Of a stretch of DNA of 64,000 bases, positions 11,868-22,089 are shown piece after piece. Positions within the stretch are counted from its first letter, which is position 1. Each line of letters opens with the position of its first letter. The stretch is from Pyrocephalus nanus. Taxonomy: Eukaryota > Chordata > Aves > Passeriformes > Tyrannidae. Both the position numbers and the translations under genes were made by a program. Under the pieces are notes generated by a model. It was given only the letters and a program-made list of their open reading frames with translations. It was not told the origin of the DNA and did not search any database. The DNA lies in assembly GCA_038380795.1 (NCBI GenBank), contig CM076263.1, positions 9,414,709-9,478,708 of the forward strand, written 5' to 3'.

Positions 11868-12602
11868 AGGGCTTCAGATGTCTTCTATCTCGACTTATGC
11901 AAAGCCTTTGACACAGTCCCCCTCTAAACTGGAGAGAAATGTATTCAATGGGTGTGGACTGTTTAGTGGATAAGAAATTGGCTGAACAGTTGCATCCAGA
12001 AGATAGTGGCCAATGGCTCTGTGTCCTGATGTGGACACTGGTGACCAGTGGTGTCCCTTGGGGATCCATACTGGTACCAATGCTACTTAATGCTTTCATC
12101 AACGACGTGAACAGGGGGATTGAGTGCACCCTCACCAATCCTGCAGGTGACACCCAGCTGAGAGCTGTGGTGGACATGTCTGAGGCACCCAATGCCATCC
12201 AGAGGGACCCAGACCAGCTCAAGGAGTGGGCCCATGGGAACATCATGAGGTTTAACAAGACCAAGTGCAAGGTGTTGCACTTGGGTCAGGGCAACCCCCG
12301 GTACCAACACAGGCTGTGGGGTGAACAGATCAAGAGCAGCCCTGCTGAGAGGGACTTGGGGGTGCTGGTGGGTGAGAGGCTGGACATGACCCAGTCATGT
12401 GCACTCAACAGCCCAGAAAAGCAATTGTGTCCTAGGCTGCATCCAAAGCAGGTGAGGGAGGGGATTCTGCCCCTCTGCTCTGCTCCACTGAGACCCCATC
12501 TGGAGCACTGCATCCAGCTCTGGGGTCCCCAGCACCTGTTGGAGCAAGTCCAGAGGAGAGACACCTGCCCCCAGCCCAGCACTCTCCTGGTGCTTGGGAA
12601 CC
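11868..12602 (+). mobile_element. CR1 LINE fragment, reverse transcriptase part
   Basis: Translation shows a CR1-type reverse transcriptase in pieces: a YLDLCKAFDTVP motif near 11888, then GVPWGSILVPMLLNAFIND, then KTKCKVLHLG and RDLGVLV further on. Stops and frame changes show it is dead. Both ends are missing. It abuts the relic CD72-like exon at 12603-12674. Confidence 0.88.
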
Positions 12603-12674
12603 TCAGGGCAGGTAGAGGCAGTGAGCAGGGGCCTCATGAAACTTTAGATCAGCATAGACCACACGCTGGGCCAT
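12603..12674 (-). pseudogene. Relic first exon of a fourth CD72-like gene
   Basis: Read on the minus strand from an ATG at 12674, the sequence gives MAQRVVYADLKFHEAP before a stop at 12603-12605. This is plainly the cytoplasmic-tail exon of a CD72-like gene, closest to copy B (VVYADLKF). Homology also reaches a few bases upstream of the ATG. No splice donor follows, and the expected downstream exons are absent because CR1 sequence begins at once. It is therefore a truncated, dead copy, although the ITIM-like motif itself is intact. Confidence 0.78.
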
Positions 12675-13568
12675 GCAGGCAGATGGGCAGCATCAGTCCA
12701 GGAACCCAGTCCTGTTCTACTCCACTGTGGTCACGTAGCAGACTGTGGCTAAGACTACGCGGGATGGAGACACTTCTTCATATGCAGAAAAGCAGAAGCA
12801 GTTGCTTTATTTGCAAGAAGTGGTTTTATTTCTGAGGATGCTCCGGCTTTGGGGTGTGGGGGGTGAATCAACTCCACTCTGGGCTGCATGCTCTGCTTCT
12901 GTGTCCCCAAGCTGTGAGGAGCCCAAGCCCATGTGTACTGGCCACAGCAGGGCTACACTGCCCCATGCATCCTCTCTTCCCTCCCAGCCCCTGATCAGCA
13001 CACAGGATGCACTGACTTGTGAGGGCTTGGTCATCTGAATATGCCAGGGAGAATCCCAGGGATGTTCGTGCCAGAGCTCCAGGCTGCTGGGAGAACCCAG
13101 GAGGTCTGTATGGAAACCATAGCGGCCCCTGGAATCAAATACCTTCAACTAAAGCCCCATTAGGCCTTTCAGGCTCTCAGACATCATCCAGAATCAAAGC
13201 AAAGTGGAGGCACTTGCTGGAACCTCCTCAGACTGGGCAGGACCAGCAGATAAGCTGCTGCCCATTCCAAGTCCTCCATAGGATGGGGAAGCAAAGGTGG
13301 TCCCAAGAAGCAGAAACACCAGGCAGCCACCACAATCAGAAAGCCCAGAGCTTTCAGGGGACCTGCTCAAGCCTGCACAGGAGCTGCCTCACGCTGCCAT
13401 GAGGCCATGAGGATGCTTGGACTGCTGCTGGCTGAATGCTGGCTCTTGGAACAGTGCAGCAGATGCTATTTCCCACTTTTCATTGATGCAACTGAGTCAA
13501 TGAGCTGGAGGATGCACCTCCATCACACCACTGTCATTCCCCAAGGCCAGACACAGTTATTGGCAGAG

Positions 13569-13574
13569 TTTATT
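13569..13574 (-). terminator. Poly(A) signal of CD72-like C
   Basis: AATAAA on the minus strand, about 125 bases past the stop codon of the short-stalk lectin gene. Confidence 0.6.
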
Positions 13575-13698
13575 GGCAAAATGCAGTTACAGGGAGGTAA
13601 AGAGGTCTGAGCCAGGAGGCAGCAGTGTCTGCGAATGCCCATGAACTGGATTCAGCAGGGAATATGGTGGTGGGACAGGCTGGAGGTTCCCACAGCCA

Positions 13699-16600
13699 TC
13701 AGGGCCTCACACAGTTGTAGGTGGTGTTTCCCCAGACGAAGGCAGGAGGCGAGGACTGGAGCCACTGCAGGGTGGCTGCACTCTGCTTGCAGACCCATCC
13801 AAGAGGTTCTGAGCACAGACCACTCGACAGCCCCAAGCCTGACACTCTGCCACAGGCCTGGTAAGACCTAGTGTAGCCATGGTTTGGGAAGATTCTGCAG
13901 GGAGAAAGTGCACTGAGATAGGATGGGCAGGAAGAACTAGGGTTGTCCCATCAGCAACTCCTCCAGCCAGGGACCAGAGATGGCACAGGGATGCTGTGGG
14001 GCAAAGCTCACCCTCCCCATGGAGCACAGTCCACTGCCTCTTCCCATTTATGTCCCAGTTCCCACATGTTCTGCTGTTCCCAGCCCCATCAGGCACATGG
14101 GACACCCAGGTCCCTCCTGTCAGGGCTCAGCACCAACTGCACCAACCAAAATCTGAGAACCTGCCTTTGGGAGACCCCTCTGGTCCCTCACCCAGGCAGA
14201 GCATGGGCACTAGGGCCAGGCCTCTCTTCTCTATCTTCTATTCCCTAAAATGCCCCAGTGAAGCCCTGGGGAGACAAGAGGCAGCCAAAATATGGAGCAC
14301 ATCCCTGCATGACAGTGTCCCCCTGTCACCTCCCTGAGCCCTGCTGCTGGACCCTCAGCAGCCCTGGCTGGGGACAAGCTGACAGCCTTACCCCTTCAAC
14401 ATGGTGCCATCCAGCCACTTCCAGTCAGACGCATAGCCATCCTTCTTCAGCCCCACATGGAAGACCTCCATGTTGGCTGTGCGCATCAGGAAAGCCTAGC
14501 ACAGGAGAGGATCCACGTGAGCTCCCTGGGGGGACACCCAGCCCCACCCATGATCAGTGATGGCACAGCACTGCCCGCTCCCTGCCTGGAGGCCTGGAGG
14601 CTTAGCTAGGATTTGGGCACAGGGGCCAGAGCCAGGGAGCTGAGACAGTGCTGCTGATGGGTGGGTGGCTGCTGAGGCACCTTGAGGTGGTCACCAGCAC
14701 AGCCCAATGCTTGCAGGGAGCTGGACAGGGCAGGCTGGGTGCACTCACCAGGGTAGTGTTGTCTTGGATGGTGACCAGCTGTCCCCCTCTGGAGCAGCAG
14801 TCCTCTCTGCTTTTCTCCCAGGCCTTTTTGGCAGATGAGAAGTAGTAGCACTGCCCTGCATCCCAGAGCCAGCCGACTGGGCAAAACTGGCATTGCGCTG
14901 CACACCAGAAACACAGCAGCTGGGGCTGGGCAACTGGCAGGGGCTACCACCAGCCCCCAGCCCAACGGGCAGGAGAGTGACAATGGGCAGTCACTGGGTA
15001 CCCACCCACCCAGCGTGCTCCTTGGGCTGCCCCATGGAGAACACCCTCCACTTGCCCTTATTCAGGAGCTCGGCTCCCATATTCCAGCCCCAGCTCCCCA
15101 GAAGGAGGCCTCAGTGAGAAGGAGCCCCCTGGGGAGAAAGAGTTACAGGAAGATGCTGGCACTGGGCAGGGAAGGGAGCTCCAGTTTTGCAGAAGCAATA
15201 CAAACATAATTTCCCAAGTGCTGGGAACTCAGTCAAGATTTCAGCTGCACCAGAGATGGTCAAAAAGAGAACCTGATGCTATCTGGCACACAGAGGCTGG
15301 TGGCATCCATGAGCCTTGTGCTGGTCACGTGTCCAGGCAATGCTGAAGCATGCTGGGGTCATCTCTTCCAAAGGTTCCCAGCGTTCAGCTTGTCCAACAG
15401 TGCTGGGGCAGCTCTCTATGCTATGAGCCAGGGATAGGCAGCAAGGGTGAAGGAATATTTGGGTTGGGGAGAATGTCCTGGAGCATGGACAGATCCTGCT
15501 GTTTGAAAGGAGCAGTCAGGCCCTCTCCAAACCTTGTCCAGGAGCTCACCAGGCTCTCTTACCTCGCAGTGTATGTTGCCCATAGCTGGGGCTCTCCTCC
15601 GTGCTCCAGAGATCGTGGGTGCAGCTCACCTGCTGTTGTACTAAATCTACAAAAGAGGAGCACAGGGGTGTCCCAGCAACTCTGGGCTCCTGCTCCCAGC
15701 AGCACCCAGTGTCCTCTCCCACGGGACAGCCCCATGGCTGTGGGTGACGGCGTCTTCTGCTTTGAGTACGCCAAGCCAGGCAAGGCCTTTGCGGGTTTTG
15801 CTGTGCTTGGGAGCCCAGCACCACACAGGCTTTCGGGGAAAGTGCTGCTGCCTTTCAGTTTCAGTGTCACTGCTCTCCTTCCTGCTCCCTTTTCAACGCC
15901 CTGTGATGGCCTTCCCCCATCCCACGCTGTCCCATCAACTGTTTTTCCCAGCCATGTAGGCAATGTCCCAACCAATTTTCTTGTTTGCCCCAGAACCCTC
16001 ACAGCACTCACCCCAAGCAGGAGGGCCCAGCTCCTTGGGGAAGCTGCAGCTCTGTCTGTTGGTACAAAGCCCTGTGGTGCCAGCCCTAACTGCAGGACCC
16101 CAGCCCCAGAGATCCGGGCACAGGCAGGCAGGTACTCACAGTGGAAGCTCAAGCTGACGAGGATGATTTGTGCCAGCAGAAGCATCAGGGAGAGGAGACC
16201 CAGGCTGAGGGCTGCCCAGCACCAGGGCAGGCGCACCGGCTGCTGAGGACCTGAGAAAAGGATTTAATTTAACCTAGACCCAGGGGGCTTGGTGGGAGCA
16301 GTGGGTAACTTCCGGCCAGGAAAGGTCTGGGAATCCCAAGCAGGATGTCAGGAGGCAGCAGGAGAGCCCAGGAAAAGTGGGAGAGAGCCCATTTGCAGCA
16401 GCCTGACTCTCCTAAAAGTTGTTTGCCTGCAGACAGCACTTTGCATAGTAGAGGGAGAGCAGAGCAGGGACTGCTTGTGTGTGCTGTGGCATTGGGGTAC
16501 AGTGGGCATCCCCTGCCCTTGAGCCACTCCTGCCCCCCAACCTGAGAGCAGGCAGTCTGCAAGGAGGCTGGAGAGGAGCTGTTTGGGAGAGGACACACAG

Positions 16601-16750
16601 AAAGTGAGGGGAACAGGTCTGGGAGGCTGAGGGTCTGCAGGAGGGCAGGGAATCTGCTGAGAGAGCTGGGGTGCCAGGGACAGGGACCACCACGCCATTA
16701 CCTGGTGTAGGGGGAAAGCGCAGATCAGCGTATGTGACCCTCTCTTCCAT
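13699..16750 (-). CDS. Short-stalk C-type lectin-like receptor C, CD72 family
   Basis: Six exons close in phase and give 230 aa: 16750-16702, 16250-16140, 15646-15563, 14897-14749, 14495-14392, 13894-13699. The tail starts MEERVTYADLRF, a canonical ITIM and very like mammalian CD72. There is no counterpart of the YEN exon. The transmembrane helix (exon 2) is followed by a stalk exon of only 27 codons, where copies A and B have 104, so no coiled coil is predicted. The lectin-like domain has CPVGWLW, CYYF, EDCC, a FHVGLK variant of WIGL, and late cysteines ending in GWVCKQS, then about 25 extra residues. No calcium ligands are seen. It is most simply an inhibitory receptor derived from the same ancestor. 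Its ligand is unknown and it could deserve its own name. Confidence 0.82.
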
Positions 16751-17055
16751 CCCTCCTTTGATCTCTTGCTCTGCACTCCACAGGGGCATCAGCAACCCTC
16801 TCCCAGACACTTTGTCAGACGGGTGTGATGCAAAATGGAAAGTGTCACTTCCTGGTGTGGTCCCCAGAGGCACCACCTGGGACACAACCCTGGGGGCATC
16901 ATGGGGCTGACAGATACTTGAAACAAGGGGGAGCCCTGCTGAGGCTGACACCCAGGCTTTCCGGCAAGAGGGAACCCTGTGGCCCTGGTTTTGGGGTAGC
17001 AGGTGATGGGGATGGCTGCTAACTCCAGGGTAGAGCTGGGCAGCCATTTCATGGA

Positions 17056-17290
17056 GTCACGAATGATTTGGGTTGTAAAGGACCCTAAAGATCATCTTGT
17101 TCCAACCTTCCCTGCTACGGGCAGAGGAACCTTCCAGTAGACCAGGTTGCTTAGAGCTCCATCCAGCCTGGCCTTGAACATTTCCAGGGATGGGGCATTC
17201 ACAGCTTCTCTAGGCAACCTGTGCCAATGTCTCACCACCCTCACAGTGAAGAATTTCTTCCTAAAAGAGGGAAAGCCATACAAGGAGCAG
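17056..17290 (-). mobile_element. CR1 3'-end fragment, minus orientation
   Basis: The reverse complement of the CR1 3' region is recognisable: GATTTGGGTTGTAAAGGACC, AGATCATCTTGTTCCAACC, AGACCAGGTTGCTTAGAGC and the block ending CACCCTCACAGTGAAGAATT. It joins directly to CR1 sequence in the opposite orientation. Confidence 0.85.
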
Positions 17291-18355
17291 CTGAGGTCTC
17301 TTGGTTTGTTCAACCTGATGGAGACTGAGGGGAGACCAGTCTACAGCTTCTGCATGAGGGGCAGCAGAGGGGCAGGCTCTGATCTCTCCTCTGTGATGAC
17401 CAGGGACAGGACGTGAGGGAATGGCATAAAGCCATGTCAGGAGAGGTCTAAGATGGATATCAGGAACAGGCTGTTCATCCAGAGGGTGGCTGGACACAGA
17501 AACAGGCTCCCCAGGGAAGTGGTCACAGCATCAAGCATGATAGAGTCCAAGACGTGTTTGGACTATACTCTCAGGTGTTATAAGTAAAATGAAACTGAGT
17601 TGAAATATAGAAATAAAAATTTATTGAAGATTTATAGAAAAGGCAAATAAGCAAAACAGCATGCTGGGCGGCCAGGGAGACTCCTGCTCCACTCACGGCC
17701 CGCCAGCGCAGTAGGCAAAACCAGTAACTTTTATTCCTTTATCAGTTCCCCTCCCATAGTTACTTGTTTTCCTTCTATTGGATCTGAGTTTGCAGGTCTG
17801 GTTCTGGTTGGTTTCTTTGCAAGTCCGTTTTAGTTGCCAGGTGCTTTCCTGTCCATAGTTTCAATCAGTCCTTAGACCTTGAGGCCTAGTGTGCAGGCAT
17901 CTCTAGATGTCCATCTTGGATATTCTGTATCGTTTCAGTTCCTGACTCTTCGGTCCTTGTCCTTCTTTCCTTTACTTTATGCGTGTTGTGAGACAATAAG
18001 CTTTTTAGAAGAAAAAGATACAAAAATATTTACTTAACAAGGCACAATAGTTTGTCTTTCTAGCTTAAGAAATGCAAGTTACATGCTTTGTCAGCTTACA
18101 ATGTTGATAGATTAATGAACCATTCTATAACTTCCAGTCTCCTAACTGTAACGGAACAGTGATTATAATAACACATATATATAAGAATATAATATGCACT
18201 ACAATTTAATGAGTAAACTACTACTAATTTGATGAGTAAATTTAACTACTACTACTTATTACACAGGTATGTGGTGTGACTCTTGGGGTGTCCTTTGCAG
18301 GGCCACAAGTTAGAATTTGATCATCCCAGTGGCTTCCTTCCAGTTCAGGATATTC
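17291..18355 (+). mobile_element. CR1 fragment, plus orientation, split by a solo LTR
   Basis: CR1 sequence runs from the GGAGCAGCTGAGGTCTCTTG block to GACTATACTCTCAGG at 17575 and resumes with TATGTGGTGTGACTCTTGGG after 18267. The two halves fit together once the LTR and its 4-base target duplication are removed. Confidence 0.82.
17576..18263 (-). mobile_element. Solo LTR, 688 bp, inserted in CR1
   Basis: The insert starts TGTTATAAGTA and ends TACTTATTACA, a near-perfect terminal inverted repeat of TG...CA type. It is flanked by CAGG on both sides (17572-17575 and 18264-18267), a 4-base target duplication, which is usual for class I (gamma-like) retroviruses. On the minus strand two AATAAA hexamers lie near the end of the element, so the LTR reads leftward. 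There is no internal coding sequence, as expected after LTR-LTR recombination. Confidence 0.85.
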
Positions 18356-18590
18356 TGATTCAATGACTAGTATCTAATCTAAACCTGCCTTCTGTCAGTT
18401 TGAAGCCATTCCCCCTTGTCCTGTCACTACATACCCTTATAAAATGTCCCTCTTCAGCTCTCTTGTAGCCCTTTACATATTGGAAAGGTCCTATAAGTTT
18501 TCCCGAGAGCCTTCTCTTCTCAAAACTCAACAACCCCAACTCTCTTAGTCTGGTGTGCCTTGGGGTGCAGGACATTTCCCCATGCATCTC
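18356..18590 (-). mobile_element. CR1 fragment, minus orientation
   Basis: The blocks AGTTTGAAGCCATTCCCCCT, TGTCCTGTCACTACA and CGAGAGCCTTCTCTTCTC are the reverse complement of the CR1 consensus as I remember it. Confidence 0.75.
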
Positions 18591-18653
18591 TCTTCAAGCA
18601 GCAAGGCCACGGGGTATTTGGGTATTTGCCTACAAGTGGTTTCTGCTGCTCCC

Positions 18654-18689
18654 TTTTTTTTTTCTTTTTTTTTTTTTTTTTTTTTTTTT
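18654..18689 (+). repeat. Poly(T) tract
   Basis: A run of T broken by one C, just upstream of the CpG island of the SANT gene. It looks like a simple repeat or a retroelement tail in reverse. Confidence 0.85.
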
Positions 18690-18759
18690 GCATGGGGCTG
18701 CAACTGCATCTCAGCCCTGGAAAGCGAGGGGCTGGGGTGCTCCTTCCTCCCCTCCAGGC

Positions 18760-19214
18760 CTTCCGATCTGCCGCGATGCCCATCCCTGGTCCCCAGGGGA
18801 CGGACAACGACCCCCGTTCCGGACTGCCGGGTTGCGCCGGGGCTGGAATGGCTCATCCGGACTACGTTTCCCAGCGGCTCCTCCCGGGGCCGCACATGCT
18901 CCATGCGGCTCCCGGCGACTCCCGGCAGCTCCCGGCGCGGCGCCCGGTGCGGCGCAGGGGCGGTCGGTGCGGCCGCGGGTGGGGCGGGCGGTGCCGGGCG
19001 CCCATCCCACGTGTGGCCCCCTCCCGGCGCGACCCCCGGCGGTTCCCCGTGCGGCTCCCCGGGGAGGCTCCCGGTTTGGCTCCTGACGGCTCTCCCGCTG
19101 CCGCCCCCGGCGGAGCATCCTCCCGGTGCCCCCTCGGGAGCGCACGGCCGAGCCCCGGGCTGATCTCGGCCCGGGGCCGAGCGTTCCCCTGCCGCCCCCC
19201 GCCGCCCCGGCAGG
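18760..19214 (+). promoter_or_regulatory. CpG-island promoter of the SANT-like gene
   Basis: Very GC- and CpG-rich sequence without a TATA box runs straight into the start codon at 19215. Open frames on both strands in this stretch are composition artefacts. Confidence 0.65.
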
Positions 19215-21949
19215 ATGCCCCGTGGGCGAGCCTGGACGCAGGCGGAGGTCAGCAGTCTCCTGTCCCTGGTGAGGGACTCGGGGGAGGCCGCCCTGCTCAT
19301 GGCCTCCACTTCGCGACCCAACGAGGCGCTTTGGCGGAAGATCTCCGAGGGGCTGGCGGCGGCCAGCTACGAGCGCAGCGTGGCCCAGTGCCGCTGCAAG
19401 TGGAAGGCGCTCAAGCAGGCTTTCCACTCGGAGCGGGAGACGCGCCGGAGGGCAGGACGCCACTCTCTCCGGCTGCCCTCGCACTACCGGGACATGAAGA
19501 GTATCTGGAAGGCGGCCGGGCGGCCCGTCTTTGGTGAGCGGAGGATGCCAGGTGGGTGCCAGGGACGGGCATGTGGGCTTAGAAGGATGGCTAGGTGTGG
19601 GTTGCTTGGGGAGTACTGATGCTGCACGGACACCCACGGTATGTTGATGGTCTTTCTCTTCCTCTAGACCTGGCGAACCTGCCCTCCAGGAACCGCAGGT
19701 CAGCCCTCGCCACTCGCTCCTCATCCTCGCCAGAGCCACCAGGTACCTGTGCACTCAGGCAGCTGGAGTGGGGCTTGTCCTGGCTGTGGGGTGGCAGACG
19801 CCCCTCATCACCCAGTTACTGAAGTTCTTTTCTGCACCCCCCTCACCTCCTTCTGCAGAGCATGATGTTAGCAGGGACACGCCAGGCACGCTGCTGTCCC
19901 CACTGCTGCAGTGTGCAAAGAATGAGCCAGAGAGCCGTAAGTACCAGTCTGCCCTGCTGCACCAAGCTGCACGGCCACAGCTCCAGCCCAAGCCCAGGCC
20001 AGCATGATGGGAATGGGGGGCTTAGGGGATCAGAGGATCCATCACGTGTCCCTCAGCGGGGATGCTCAGTGATGGGAGCATTGGGACTTCCTCCTCCAGA
20101 GGCTTCAGCCAGAGGTCGAACCAGTCCCAGGGCATGAGGTGATGGCTGGGATCAGAGCAGGAAGGGGACTCCAGCTCTGACCCAGCCTGAGGGTATGGCA
20201 AGGCTACTGGCCACCCCATGGCAGATTGTGGGGAGCAAGGTCTATAAGGGCAGTGTCCTCAGTACAGCCCAGGGGTCTCTTCTGGCTGTGTGGCACTGCA
20301 GGGCATGTGACTCCCCTTCCTTTGGAAGGTCCTGGCTCCCCCCTTCCCTAGTAACAACACAGGTCTTCAGATGAGTTAGGACTGTGTCTGAGGGCCAGAG
20401 GTGCCTGCAGCTCCCATGCCCTGCAGCCCACCCAGGAACATATCTTGCAGCCCCTCCAGGGATTTTGGCACTGAGGTGATGCAGGATACATCCCTGAGTC
20501 TAATTTGCGTGGGTGCCCCGCCAGCATCCCACACTGGGTAATTGCCTTCTGTCTCCCTAAATTCCCCCTGCAGTTTCAAATGGATGTGGGGTTCTCCTTC
20601 ACTTCCAGTCCTAGTCTGTTGTGTAGCGTTGCTGCACACTGCTCCGCCGCTGCTGCCTTCCAGCCCAGAGGTGGCTGCACTGCAGTGGTGGGTGAGTGAC
20701 TCCTGCTTTTGTACCTAGCTCTGAAATGGTTTTGGGCCCTGCAGGGCACTGTGGAGCTGTGGCTAGGGCACGCTGGGCTGTGGGGCTGGCCGGGACAAGC
20801 CAGGCAGACCCTGGGCTGGTGGTGATCCCCTGGCAAGTCCTGTCAGATGGCGTATCTCTCCTCTCTACTTTCTCCCAGCAGCTCCGGGGGAACACATCGC
20901 TGGAGTGCCACTCACACCCCCCACCATGCCACGTAAGGCTTTCCTTGCCCTGCTCAGCCCAGTAAAGCCCAGTAAAACCCCCACAAGCAGGGTCTGATTT
21001 GGTTCTCGTTGCAGACACCAGTTGCTGCTTCCCTCTTGTCTCCCTCCTGGGTGAGTATCATATCCTGGCTACTCTGCTTGTGCACCCTGGGGCAGGAGGT
21101 AGCTGCGGCTCACAGGCTGTATCTGCTCTCGTTCCAGGCTGTCACACTGACCTGAAGCAGGAAGGAACAGAGGAAAAAGCTAGTAAGTGTCTGCAGCTTT
21201 GAGCAAGTTCTCCTGGTCCAGGGGACAGCTCTGCCCTGTCCTGCCATCAGGAATGCAGGGCCTGACCTCCCAGAGGCAGTGCCCTCCCAGGTCTCTGTGT
21301 GGGGTCAAGCTGAGCGTGGGGTTTGGGTGCCTCCATCACTCTGGTTGTTTCCTCCATGCCACGCTGTCATGGCACGTTTTCCTGGTGAGACGTCCATGGG
21401 GATGGGAAGAGGAAACCAAATGCTGCCAGTGGCTGTTGCATCCTCAGGTTCCCAAGGGACAGCTGCCATGAGCGAGCAGCCGGCAGCAGGTGAAGATGCA
21501 TCAGATGCAAGCCTTCATGGTGGGTTTTCGCTGCAACATCCCAAAAGCCTCACAGGGAGCTCTCAGAGCCATGGTGAGGCTTTGCTGCCACTGACCCCTC
21601 TCTCACTCCAGGGCCCGGTGTGGCAGGCGTGCTCCAGAACGTCCAGCAACTGCTGGTGCAGATCCTGCAGACATCTCGGCAGCAGCAGGCACTACTGGAG
21701 AGCCTGGCCAGGGACACAGTCTCCCACCTCCAGCTCCTCTCCCACAGCCTCGTGCAGGTGGGCGAGACCCTGCACCAGCTCCTGCTCCGGCCACAGACCC
21801 ACCCTGGCCCCCTGGGCCGCTATATCCCCCATGTGCCCCTTTTTGAGGGTGGCCCTGGAATACCCTGCTCCTCTGGCACTCCCCACACCTCCCCAGACCC
21901 CAAAGAGGAGCCTCACTTGTCCCCTGCCGCCAGTTGCACCCCGCCATGA
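19215..21949 (+). CDS. Myb/SANT-like DNA-binding protein
   Basis: Eight exons chain in frame to 328 aa: 19215-19533, 19668-19742, 19859-19936, 20879-20932, 21015-21050, 21138-21182, 21448-21489, 21612-21949. All introns are phase 1. Residues 5-100 are a Myb/SANT-like trihelix of the MSANTD/ZSCAN type: WTQAEVSSLL, LWRKISEGL, QCRCKWKALKQAFH and DMKSIW are the helix cores. The middle is a string of tiny exons (36-78 bases) coding low-complexity Ser/Pro/Thr sequence. The last exon gives a Leu/Gln-rich helix (LQNVQQLLVQILQTSRQQQ), a likely dimerisation segment, then a Pro-rich end. The protein is probably nuclear. It is not one of the human 9p13.3 genes I know, and I cannot name an orthologue. Use of the four smallest exons is inferred from splice sites and phase only. 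Confidence 0.72.
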
Positions 21950-22059
21950 GTGCCACCATTACCGGCCCCAGGAGCAACAGCTTTGCTCCGCAGCCATGGC
22001 ACAAATCTGTATAGCAAAGGTTCCAGATATTTTGAAAGTTTATAGAAGAGAGACACTGT

Positions 22060-22065
22060 AATAAA
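22060..22065 (+). terminator. Poly(A) signal of the SANT-like gene
   Basis: AATAAA lies about 110 bases past the stop codon and is followed by A/T-rich sequence. Confidence 0.8.
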
Positions 22066-22089
22066 ATTAAAAATAGCTTTTCTACCAGC

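Noticed and set aside
11939..12835. A 298-codon plus-strand frame
   Set aside because: It is the decayed reverse transcriptase of a CR1 LINE, not a host gene. The last part runs over the relic CD72-like exon on the opposite strand.
18545..19754. Frames of 258-347 codons on both strands over the SANT gene promoter
   Set aside because: They are caused by CpG-island composition and by the poly(T)/poly(A) tract giving runs of Phe or Lys.
20664..20691. Possible extra SANT-gene exon with AG and GT borders
   Set aside because: Neither possible start keeps the phase-1 pattern needed to join its neighbours, so it was left out.
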